Source: Nocardia aurea (lineage in GTDB: Bacteria; Actinomycetota; Actinomycetes; Mycobacteriales; Mycobacteriaceae). Taken from it: 64,000 bases of DNA. The stretch covers positions 124,001 to 188,000 of the forward strand of contig NZ_QCYJ01000085.1 in NCBI RefSeq assembly GCF_003123685.1. Reading direction: 5' to 3'. A program made the translations under genes and the position numbers. The notes beneath the pieces are model-generated. The model was not told where the DNA came from. It saw only the letters and a program-made list of their open reading frames with translations, and ran no database searches. Shown here one piece after another: positions 9,002-16,182 of this stretch. Position 1 is the stretch's first letter, and every line of letters begins with the position of its first letter.

Positions 9002-10150
9002 TCAGTGATGGAACATTCGGCGGTTCGTGCGGACGAGTGCGATGTCGTGTTCGCGGCATGCTCGGACGATCGTGTCGCCGTGAAGTGCTCCCGCCGGTTC
9101 GACGATGACCGCGACTCCGTGTTCGGCGGCGACGTCGACGTTGTCGCGAAACGGCAGATAGCCGTCGGAAACCATGGTGAGGCCGCTGAGTCGGTGGCTC
9201 CGAGTCGCGGGTTCGAGGTCTTCGATCGCGATACCGGACCGGAGCAGAAGGTGCGCGAGTTCGTCGTGCTGTGTGGCGGTGAGAGTGCCTGCGGCGAGGG
9301 CGATCTGCCAGTTCAGCCGCTGCTGGCGCGGCAGGTCCGCAGGTAGGGCCAAGCTCCGGATGCTGTGATGGCGGCGTGTCCACCAGGTTCGTGCCTTGGC
9401 ACCGGCCAATTGAGTGCAGTCGACACGTGACTGCTGCCCGGCTCCCACTCCGACGGTCATGCCGTCGCGTACGAAGACCACGGTGTTCGATTGGGTGAAG
9501 CGGGCGGTGATCATGCCCAGCAGCGCATCCGTGGTCGAGGCATCGGTGAGCGCGGACCCGTCCACAGCGTCGAGCAGGTCCGCGGTGATCGGTCGGTTGT
9601 CGCGGTCCTGCTCGATCGCGACGCCGAAAACGGTACGGATCTCGGTCGACGGCGGTCGGTAGGCGGGGTCGATCTCGAGGACGAGGAAGCGCCCCTTCTT
9701 CTTGCGGGCCAGCTTCGCGACGGTCCCGGGCGCGTATCCCGGCGCGATGATGCCGTCGGACACCACGGTGGCCAGCATTTCGGCAAGCTCGTCGTCCACG
9801 GGTTCGGATACCGCGACCATGTCCCCGTACGACGACCGGGGGTCGGCGTCGCGAGCCCGGACATAGGCTGCGGCAAGGGATCCCAGCCGCGCGGTGCCCA
9901 ACCCCCAGCTCTCGCGCATGGTGTCGTCGAGTGGACCGTCCAACGCCGCACCCGCCGGGGAAACATGTTTGAACGAGGCGGCTGCCGCTCTGCCGGCCGC
10001 GCGTCGCGCATCGGCAACGAGTTGCCAGGCATTGAGCGCATCCAGATAGTTGATCATCGACGCGGAACCACGCAACACCCTGAGGTGATCGCCGCTTCCG
10101 TCGATGACGCGCGCCTGCTGATGCGGATTCGTGCCGTACCGCAAAGTCAT
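9002..10150 (-). CDS. Stand-alone AICAR transformylase (phosphoribosylaminoimidazolecarboxamide formyltransferase)
   Basis: Catalyses 10-formyl-THF + AICAR to FAICAR, the penultimate step of purine synthesis. The 382 residues match only the C-terminal transformylase half of bifunctional PurH: LRYGTNPHQ near the N-terminus, the catalytic Lys-His in FKHVSPAG (Lys61, His62), GVGAGQQSRVDC, and SDGYLPFRDNVD. The IMP cyclohydrolase half is absent and the start is clean, so it is not a broken purH. It belongs to the shorter transformylase type found as a single-domain protein in some bacteria. No purine gene is adjacent. Whether it backs up a normal PurH elsewhere or acts with a separate cyclohydrolase cannot be told from this window. 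Confidence 0.85.
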   Translation of the reverse strand: MTLRYGTNPHQQARVIDGSGDHLRVLRGSASMINYLDALNAWQLVADARRAAGRAAAASFKHVSPAGAALDGPLDDTMRESWGLGTARLGSLAAAYVRARDADPRSSYGDMVAVSEPVDDELAEMLATVVSDGIIAPGYAPGTVAKLARKKKGRFLVLEIDPAYRPPSTEIRTVFGVAIEQDRDNRPITADLLDAVDGSALTDASTTDALLGMITARFTQSNTVVFVRDGMTVGVGAGQQSRVDCTQLAGAKARTWWTRRHHSIRSLALPADLPRQQRLNWQIALAAGTLTATQHDELAHLLLRSGIAIEDLEPATRSHRLSGLTMVSDGYLPFRDNVDVAAEHGVAVIVEPAGALHGDTIVRACREHDIALVRTNRRMFHH

Positions 10151-10697
10151 CGTCGTGCCCCACTTCCCGAAGTCGAATTCGGGAGCACCCAGGCGGACGA
10201 CACTCCGATCTCGCGCTTCCTCGTGGTCAGCTCCACGTGACGCCAGTCGCGCACGTCACTGTAGAACATGACGTCGGGGCGACGTCACGCCACCCGACGG
10301 CGCGAGAACACGGCCAACTGTCGCGAGAAGCCCGTTGCGCATCGCCGCGCATCACAATGCCGGTCCCTTCTTGATGTGGGAGGCGCGCGAAGTATCGTCT
10401 GGAAAACCATCTGATATCGCCTTTACCTGGAACAATTCAAGACTGAAACCTGGTTGGCAACATTTTGGTTACGTGCCATGGGAACTGGGCGTCGAATTGA
10501 TAACGAGAGGGTAGCGGGCCGATACCGACCGGTATCAACCTCCATAAAAAGACTGACCGGTATTGCGAACCGGTTTGTTCACACATAGCGTCGAGATCTC
10601 ATTCGATAGCGGTTGCACACTGCGCCGCGGTCGAGGGGAGCGCGGTGCGGAGCGATCCGACAGGCGCGTTTCGACTGGTGTCTGGGAGGACCTGCGC
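10151..10697. promoter_or_regulatory. Divergent intergenic region between AICAR transformylase and response regulator
   Basis: About 550 bp without a supportable gene. It holds the palindrome at 10269-10287, an unusually AT-rich stretch around 10400-10510, and two copies of GACCGGTAT at 10527-10535 and 10555-10563, the first inside an inverted repeat GATACC-GACC-GGTATC (10521-10536). These lie 130-180 bp before the response-regulator ATG and are good operator candidates. An in-frame upstream ATG or GTG for the response regulator exists at 10563 but lacks a ribosome-binding site. Confidence 0.45.
10269..10287. promoter_or_regulatory. Palindrome upstream of the AICAR transformylase gene
   Basis: Inverted repeat TGACGTC-GGGGC-GACGTCA (7-bp arms, 5-bp spacer) about 120 bp before the transformylase start. 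It has the size of a dimeric repressor site; the regulator is unknown. Confidence 0.4.
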
Positions 10698-11279
10698 ATG
10701 AGTCAGTACCCACCGGGGTCGCGGCGTTCCGCCGCTCGCAAGCAACACAGACCTGTGTGCCTGCGTGATTATTGGGCGGTGCCCGCGGAGGTACTGGTCG
10801 TCGAAGACGATCGGGCGATCGCGGAAATGATCGGCATCGTGCTGGCGGGCCAGAGTCTGCGGCCGTGTGTGACGGGTTCCGGTGAACGGGCTATCACCGA
10901 ATTCATGCGGTCGCATCCGCGGCTGGTGCTGCTCGATCTCGTGCTTCCCGATATCGACGGTGTTGCCGTGTGCAAGGCGATACGTGCGCTCGCGCCGACG
11001 CCCATCGTCGTCGTTTCGGCCAGCCGTGATCCCGAGATGATCGCGGCGGTGATGGCGGCGGGCGCGGATGACTACCTGCTCAAACCGTTCACCATCCGGC
11101 AGCTGGTCAAATGCGTCGACGCCCACCTTCCGGCGACGTCGGCGCCCACACCGATCTCCTTGGCCGAAAATCCGGCCGACGCCGCGCCGGTGCGGTCGCC
11201 GCAGGTCATGACACCCAATCGCGACAATGTCCCCGCGCCGGTCGGCACCGGGTCGTTGCAGCGGTCTCCGAATACGTGA
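10698..11279 (+). CDS. Single-domain response regulator (CheY-like receiver) with a short C-terminal tail
   Basis: Receiver domain without an obvious output domain. Of 193 residues, about 30-145 form the receiver: acidic pair VVEDD (Asp37/38), phosphoacceptor Asp80 in LVLLDLVLPDIDG, switch Ser107 in VVSAS and Lys129 in YLLKPF. The first 29 residues are basic; the last 48 are Pro/Ala-rich and look disordered. The ATG at 10698 is chosen because GGAGGA sits 7 nt upstream. No histidine kinase is adjacent, so it is an orphan that probably works by protein-protein contact. It is convergent with the cofilin-like gene, 41 bp away. Confidence 0.85.
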   Translation: MSQYPPGSRRSAARKQHRPVCLRDYWAVPAEVLVVEDDRAIAEMIGIVLAGQSLRPCVTGSGERAITEFMRSHPRLVLLDLVLPDIDGVAVCKAIRALAPTPIVVVSASRDPEMIAAVMAAGADDYLLKPFTIRQLVKCVDAHLPATSAPTPISLAENPADAAPVRSPQVMTPNRDNVPAPVGTGSLQRSPNT

Positions 11280-11320
11280 TCCGGCGGTAATCGACCTCCC
11301 GACCGAACGGCCCGCTTCCG

Positions 11321-11725
11321 TCAGACTCGCGCCAGCGAGCGCAGGAAGTGGGCGACCTCCTCGTGCGACATGGGTCGGTACAGCAGGATCTGGGGCAGCG
11401 AGGGGGCGAAGTAGTCGCCGATTCGCTGGGCGCCCAGCACCAGTCGCGCGCCGGTCCTGCCGCGGAGGGCGGGTGGGGCCCACGACAGGATGAGCGGTTC
11501 CAGACACGGATTGCCGGAGGTGTCGAAATAGCTGAAATGGCACAGAACCCAGCACGGGCCGCATTCGGGTAGCGCCTCGATGATCTGCGCGAAATTACCC
11601 GCCGTGCCGGAATCCGTTCGGTGGACGGTGCCGTTGTCCGAGCGCAGTCGCAGGAAGCGATTCGGGACTTTCTCGTTGTGGAAGTCGTCGAGATCGTTGT
11701 GCACCACATCGAGCGATACGCGCAC
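11321..11725 (-). CDS. ADF/cofilin-like protein (actin-depolymerising-factor homology domain)
   Basis: A 134-residue protein spanning what looks like one complete ADF-homology domain (eukaryotic cofilins are about 130-165 residues). Seen in order: an N-terminal VSLDVV...FHNEK element like the cofilin start, FLRLRSDNG (strand), FAQIIEALPECGPCWVLCHF like the cofilin FLEKLP..C.YAIYDF stretch, a second strand with G, then LILSWAPPALRGRTGARLVL like cofilin's VFFTWSPDTAPVRSKMVY, and a helix GAQRIGDYFAPSL followed by an amphipathic C-terminus. The GTG at 11725 has AGAGGA 6 nt upstream and starts exactly at the domain edge; a start at 11851 would add 42 unmatched residues. There is no signal peptide. 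Cofilins bind and sever actin; whether this one binds a bacterial or a host actin, or something else, is unknown. The homology is by eye and needs a profile search. Confidence 0.6.
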   Translation of the reverse strand: MRVSLDVVHNDLDDFHNEKVPNRFLRLRSDNGTVHRTDSGTAGNFAQIIEALPECGPCWVLCHFSYFDTSGNPCLEPLILSWAPPALRGRTGARLVLGAQRIGDYFAPSLPQILLYRPMSHEEVAHFLRSLARV

Positions 11726-11847
11726 CGTGGGTCCTCTTACTGCTGAAGGCGGGTCGGTCGCCAATGTAGTCGAACGTCCGAGCAAGCGGTCGGCGATCGG
11801 ATCCGGCGTGACGGAATCGATGTGCTGGAAGAGGCGAAGCGGCGCGT

Positions 11848-12825
11848 TCACTTCGATGCCTGCCCCGATGGTGTCAGCACGAGCCTGCCGAAGACCTCAC
11901 CGGCGTCCATCTTCCGGTGTGCGAGCGCGGCCTGTTCGAGCGGTAATACCTCGTGAACCACGGCTTCCAATTCACCGCGACTCGTGGCGGCCAGCGATTC
12001 GGCCGTCACGGCACGGCGGTCGGAATCGGTCACCGTATTCGCGCTGAAGGTCGCGAAGGACAATGACCGCTGGAAGGCCGCGAACATCCGCGTCCCGAAG
12101 TCGGCGGGTGGGTTGCCCCCGACGACCCCGACGGCGACCATGCGGCCGTTCGGGCGCAGCCGGTCGAAGAACGAGGGCAGATCGACGCCCGACACCACAT
12201 CGATGATGACGTCGTAGTCGTCGGACGCCTCGCCTGCGTCGCCGGAACGGTCGAGCACACGGGTCGCGCCCAGCGCGCGCAGTCGACTCCCGCGTTCGGG
12301 CGAAGACGTGGTGACCGCCACCGCGCCCGCGCCACCGCGCGCCGCGAGCTGGACCGCCATGATGCCGATGCCGCCCGCCGCGCCGCGCACCAGTACCGAC
12401 TCGCCGGGCACGAATCGCGCGTGACGTAGACCGAAATGGGCTACGACCGAGGAACTTCCGACCGTCACCGCGTCGACGGCCGACATGTTCGCGGGTAACG
12501 GCACCAGCGATTCGGCCGGAACGACGGCCTGCTCGGCGTAACCGCCGCCGAGTCCGGCGAAACCCCAGACCCGCCGACCGACCCACGAGGTATCGACCTC
12601 CGCGCCGACCGCGGCGACCGTGCCCGCCACCTCGCCGCCGAGGATGTGTCCCTCCCGAAATCCGTATTCGGCGAGGGTGCCGCGCCGGATCACCGAGTCG
12701 ACGCCGCCGACGCCGATCGCCTCGGTGACGATCAGCGCCTGCCCCCGCTCGGGGTTCGGGTCGGGGAGGTCGACGACCTCGAGCCCGGTGGGATCGCCGA
12801 ATGTTCGGATCGCAACTGCCTGCAC
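11848..12825 (-). CDS. Zinc-independent MDR-family oxidoreductase (quinone reductase-like)
   Basis: NADPH-dependent quinone/enone reductase of the medium-chain dehydrogenase family, 325 residues, cytosolic. It opens with MQAVAIRTFGDPTGLEVVD, has the GroES-like fold with HILGGEVAGTVAAVG, the Rossmann motif VRGAAGGIGIMAVQLA and ends in RKMDAGEVFGRLVL. The zinc-binding Cys/His of alcohol dehydrogenases are absent, as expected for quinone reductases. It is divergent from a TetR gene with a perfect inverted repeat between them, so it is very likely the TetR target. The cofilin-like gene follows 122 bp downstream on the same strand. Confidence 0.9.
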   Translation of the reverse strand: MQAVAIRTFGDPTGLEVVDLPDPNPERGQALIVTEAIGVGGVDSVIRRGTLAEYGFREGHILGGEVAGTVAAVGAEVDTSWVGRRVWGFAGLGGGYAEQAVVPAESLVPLPANMSAVDAVTVGSSSVVAHFGLRHARFVPGESVLVRGAAGGIGIMAVQLAARGGAGAVAVTTSSPERGSRLRALGATRVLDRSGDAGEASDDYDVIIDVVSGVDLPSFFDRLRPNGRMVAVGVVGGNPPADFGTRMFAAFQRSLSFATFSANTVTDSDRRAVTAESLAATSRGELEAVVHEVLPLEQAALAHRKMDAGEVFGRLVLTPSGQASK

Positions 12826-12862
12826 CGTCGTCTCCCTTGTTTCGGTACCGTCGACCGACGCT

Positions 12863-12882
12863 AACGGACGCTTCCGTCCGTT
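12863..12882. promoter_or_regulatory. TetR operator between the divergent MDR reductase and TetR genes
   Basis: Perfect inverted repeat AACGGACG-CTTC-CGTCCGTT (8-bp arms, 4-bp spacer), 18 bp before the TetR start and 38 bp before the reductase start. Position and symmetry fit autoregulation plus repression of the reductase by the adjacent TetR protein. Confidence 0.7.
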
Positions 12883-12899
12883 TACCGGAAGTGAGAGTG

Positions 12900-13526
12900 A
12901 TGACCGACCGTTTGACTCACACCCCGCGCAGTGACGCCCTGGTCAACCGTGAACGCATCCTCGACGCGGCCCGCGAGGTGTTCGCCGCCGACGGGCTGAG
13001 CGCGCCCATGCGCGAGGTGGCCCGCCGCGCCGGAGTCGGCCCGGCGACCCTCTACCGCCACTTCCCGACGAAGGAATCACTGATCACGGCGGCTTTCCGG
13101 GACCAGATGCGCGCCTGCCGCGCGATCGTCCACGAGGGGCTCGCCGACCCGGACGCGTGGCGCGGCTTCTGTTTCGTGATCGAGGAGTTGTGCGTGTTGC
13201 ACGCGCGCAACGGAGGTTTCACCGCGGCTTTCATGTCCGCCTACCCCGACGCCATCGACTTCGGCGCGGATCGCGGAGCCGCGCTGGCCGCGGTCGCCGA
13301 GTCGGCCAGGCGCGCCAAGGCGACAGGCCGACTCCGTCCGGATTTCGTCATCGACGACCTGATCCTCGTCCTCATGGCCAACGCGGGCATCGACGCGGAA
13401 GCGGCACCGGAGCGTGTGGCGGCGTCCCGACGTTTCGCGGCGCTCGCGATCCAGGCACTGCGCGCCGCACCGGACGCCTCGCCGCTCCCGCCGGTGCCTC
13501 GATTGGCGCCCGCGATACCCCGCTGA
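12900..13526 (+). CDS. TetR-family transcriptional regulator
   Basis: 208 residues. The N-terminal HTH (about residues 15-65) reads ERILDAAREVFAADG, then MREVARRAGVGPATLYRHFP. The C-terminal domain is all-helical, as in TetR ligand-binding domains. The ATG at 12900 follows GGAAGTGAG; a GTG 9 nt earlier is possible. Divergent from the quinone-reductase-like gene with a perfect palindrome between them. The ligand is probably a small toxic or redox-active compound (inference). Confidence 0.9.
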   Translation: MTDRLTHTPRSDALVNRERILDAAREVFAADGLSAPMREVARRAGVGPATLYRHFPTKESLITAAFRDQMRACRAIVHEGLADPDAWRGFCFVIEELCVLHARNGGFTAAFMSAYPDAIDFGADRGAALAAVAESARRAKATGRLRPDFVIDDLILVLMANAGIDAEAAPERVAASRRFAALAIQALRAAPDASPLPPVPRLAPAIPR

Positions 13527-13532
13527 GACGGA

Positions 13533-14141
13533 TCAGGAGGGCTCGGCCCCGCCATCCTCGGCCTGCGCGCGCATGCCCAGGATGCCGTGCAGCAGGAGAT
13601 CCTCCAGCGACGCGGAGAATCCGTCGAGATCATCGATACCGCGCACGCAGAGCGCGAAGAGGGCCGCGCCGGCGATGGTGTCGAGCACCGTGTCGGGATC
13701 GGGGCCCGGTCTGCCCGCGGCCCGGTCCTCGGAGAGGTATTCGGCCAGTTCGTCGCGGGTCGGGGTATCGAGCCGGGCCGAGAGTTTCTGGTACAGGCCC
13801 GCGTCCTCGCGCATCTCGGCCATCAGGCCCGGCATGGCGGCGCGGGTCTCGGCCGAGCCGAACAGTTGGATGGTCCCCCGGATCACCTTGCTGATCTCGG
13901 AGGTCAGATCGGGGGCGACCTGCTCGGAACCGACATCGGGAAATACCGCCTGGGCGATGAGATGCGCCTTGGACGGCCAGCGCCGATATATCGCCGGACG
14001 ACTGACACCCGCGCGCGCGGCGATCGCGTCGATCGAGGTCGCGGTGTAACCCTGTTCGACGACCAGGCTCCGCGCGGCGTCGAGCACGGCGCGGTCCACG
14101 GCGGGATCGCGGTGCGGGCCGAGCCGGTGGCGTGCGGTCAC
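13533..14141 (-). CDS. TetR-family transcriptional regulator
   Basis: 202 residues, GTG start with AAGGA 8 nt upstream. The HTH reads TATSIDAIAARAGVSRPAIYRRWPSK. The C-terminal half resembles the TetR_C_11-type ligand domain (residues about 90-195). Convergent with the preceding TetR gene (6 bp between stops) and divergent from the SDR gene. Two GTTAC-type inverted repeats in the divergent promoter are its likely operators, so it probably represses the SDR/DapB-like pair and itself. Confidence 0.9.
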   Translation of the reverse strand: MTARHRLGPHRDPAVDRAVLDAARSLVVEQGYTATSIDAIAARAGVSRPAIYRRWPSKAHLIAQAVFPDVGSEQVAPDLTSEISKVIRGTIQLFGSAETRAAMPGLMAEMREDAGLYQKLSARLDTPTRDELAEYLSEDRAAGRPGPDPDTVLDTIAGAALFALCVRGIDDLDGFSASLEDLLLHGILGMRAQAEDGGAEPS

Positions 14142-14173
14142 GAAATCCGTCCTTGTCGGTGCGATAAAGAGTC

Positions 14174-14212
14174 GTTACAGTCTGTCACATCTAAGTCGTT
14201 ACGCTCTGTAAC
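14174..14212. promoter_or_regulatory. Tandem TetR operators upstream of the SDR operon
   Basis: Two matching sites 24 bp apart: GTTAC-AGTCT-GTCAC (14174-14188, one arm mismatch) and GTTAC-GCTCT-GTAAC (14198-14212, perfect). Both are preceded by AGTC or GTC. The tandem arrangement in the 95-bp divergent promoter suggests cooperative binding by the adjacent TetR regulator. Confidence 0.65.
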
Positions 14213-14236
14213 TGCTATGGGCTCGAGGAGGAGTTC

Positions 14237-15064
14237 ATGTCCGCTACTCAGCACCTCACCGACCCGCCCGACACCTATCGGCCGGTGCCGCTGCTCCTGG
14301 ACAAAGTCATCGTGGTGTCCGGTATCGGCCCCGGGCTCGGGCATTCGCTCACGATCGAGGCGGCCCGAATGGGCGCCGACCTGGTCCTGGTGAGCCGCAC
14401 CGAGACGAAGCTGCGGAAACTGGCCGACGAGGTGGCGGCTCTCGAGCGCAGAGCCCTAGTGGCGACCACCGACATCACCGACGAACAGCAACGCCGTGCG
14501 CTGGTCGAACGCTCACTCGACGAATTCGGCCGGGTGGACTGCCTGATCAACAACGCGTTCGCCATTCCGCCGATGAACCCGATCACGCAGATCGAATTGG
14601 ACGCGTTGCGCACCGCGAACGAGACCAATGTCTTCGCCCCGCTGCGACTTTCGGCCCTCTTCGCTGATGCGCTCGAACGTTCGCGCGGGTCGATCGTCAT
14701 GCTCAACTCCTGCGTTTCCTACAGCTCCCAGCCCGAGTACTCCGGTTACAAACTGTCCAAGGGCGCGCTGGCGCATCTGGCGTCGTCGCTGGCCACCGAA
14801 CTGGGGCCGCGCGGGATCCGGGTGAACAGTGTCGCGCCGTCCTATGTCTACGAGGGCATCAACAAGGCCTACTTCGACTGGCTCGCCGACCAGGCCGGGG
14901 TCGACCACGCCGAGATCTATCGGCGCAAAGCGGCGCCGACCGATCTGCGACGGCTGGCCGGGCCGGAGGAAGTCGCCCGTGCCGCCCTGTTCCTGGCCAG
15001 CGATCTGGCCACCGCCGTCACCGGGCAGATGCTGACAGTGGACTGCGGTGAATTCCACCGATGA
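14237..15064 (+). CDS. Short-chain dehydrogenase/reductase
   Basis: Classical SDR of 275 residues with an NAD(P)-binding Rossmann fold: glycine motif SGIGPGLG, NNAF (the NNAG equivalent), catalytic Ser in LNSCVSYSS and YSGYKLSK (Tyr-x-x-x-Lys). The C-terminus RLAGPEEVARAALFLASD...TGQMLTVDCG is typical of oxidoreductases acting on hydroxyl or keto substrates. GAGGAGG precedes the ATG by 5 nt. It overlaps the next gene by ATGA. Probably repressed by the divergent TetR; the substrate is unknown. Confidence 0.92.
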   Translation: MSATQHLTDPPDTYRPVPLLLDKVIVVSGIGPGLGHSLTIEAARMGADLVLVSRTETKLRKLADEVAALERRALVATTDITDEQQRRALVERSLDEFGRVDCLINNAFAIPPMNPITQIELDALRTANETNVFAPLRLSALFADALERSRGSIVMLNSCVSYSSQPEYSGYKLSKGALAHLASSLATELGPRGIRVNSVAPSYVYEGINKAYFDWLADQAGVDHAEIYRRKAAPTDLRRLAGPEEVARAALFLASDLATAVTGQMLTVDCGEFHR

Positions 15065-16149
15065 CGACGGGAGTAGCGGTGAAGAAACGAATCGTGCTGT
15101 GGGGTACCGGCGTCGTCGGCTCGATGGTGCTGGCCGAAATCGTGCGGCACCCGCTGTTCGACCTGGTCGGTGTCGGTGTGAACAATCCCGACAAGGTGGG
15201 CAAGGACGCGGGCGAGCTGTGCGGGCAGCCGAAAACCGGTGTGCTGGCGACGAACTCGATAGAGGAGCTGATCGCGGCACGGCCGGACGCCGTCGTGCAC
15301 TACGGACCCACCGCGGCGCTGGCCGACGAGAACATCCGGGTGATCGGGGCGTTCCTGCGCGCCGGTATCGACGTCTGTTCCACCGCCATGACCCCGTGGG
15401 TGTGGCCGGGGATGGACAAGTTGCCCGACGTGTGGCGCGACCCGATCACCGAGGCGTGCGCCGAAGGCGGCGCCTCGTGTTTCACCACGGGTATCGACCC
15501 CGGTTTCGCCAACGATCTGTTCCCCATGACTCTCATGGGTCTCTGCGGTGAGGTGCGGTCGGTCCGGGCATCGGAACTGCTCGACTACACCGCCTACGAA
15601 GGCGACTACGAATTCGAGATGGGCATCGGCCATCCCCCGGAATTCACCGCGCTGCTGGAACATCCCGACCTGCTCGTCATGGCGTGGGGCGCGACCGTGC
15701 CGATGATCGCGTCGGCGGCCGGGATCGAACTCGACGACATCACGACCACCTGGGACAAATGGGTGACACCTCGGGATCGCCCCTCCGCCAAGGGCGTCGT
15801 CGCGGCGGGCAGCGTGGCCGCGATCAGATTCACCATCAACGGAATTCACCGCGGCCGCGAGGTGATCACCCTCGAGCACGTCAACCGGATCGGCCGCGAC
15901 GCCGCACCCGACTGGCCCGCGGGCACCAGCGACGACGTCTACCGGGTCGATATCATCGGCTCCCCGTCGATCTCCCAGGAGACCTCGTTCCGATTCACCG
16001 ACGGCTCCGGCCGCACCCCCGCCGTCGCGGGTTGCCTCGCCACCGGTATGCGCGCCCTCAACGCGGTGCCCGCCGTCAACGATCTCCCGCCCGGCTGGGT
16101 GACCGCCCTGGACGTGCCGCTGATCCCGGGAAAGGGAACCATCCGCTGA
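15061..16149 (+). CDS. Dihydrodipicolinate reductase-like NAD(P)-dependent oxidoreductase
   Basis: 362 residues. The N-terminal Rossmann motif is VLWGTGVVGSMVLAEI; the fold order (nucleotide domain, then a mixed C-terminal domain with the GIDPGFANDLFPM segment) matches the DapB-like group that includes 2,4-diaminopentanoate dehydrogenase, not lysine-pathway DapB, which is about 250-270 residues. Translationally coupled to the SDR by ATGA, so the two likely process the same compound. Actinobacteria carry many such uncharacterised pairs, often in degradative settings. The substrate is unknown. Confidence 0.8.
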   Translation: MTTGVAVKKRIVLWGTGVVGSMVLAEIVRHPLFDLVGVGVNNPDKVGKDAGELCGQPKTGVLATNSIEELIAARPDAVVHYGPTAALADENIRVIGAFLRAGIDVCSTAMTPWVWPGMDKLPDVWRDPITEACAEGGASCFTTGIDPGFANDLFPMTLMGLCGEVRSVRASELLDYTAYEGDYEFEMGIGHPPEFTALLEHPDLLVMAWGATVPMIASAAGIELDDITTTWDKWVTPRDRPSAKGVVAAGSVAAIRFTINGIHRGREVITLEHVNRIGRDAAPDWPAGTSDDVYRVDIIGSPSISQETSFRFTDGSGRTPAVAGCLATGMRALNAVPAVNDLPPGWVTALDVPLIPGKGTIR

Positions 16150-16182
16150 ATTCGCATCCCGAGATGCACCCGGCGCGCGCGT

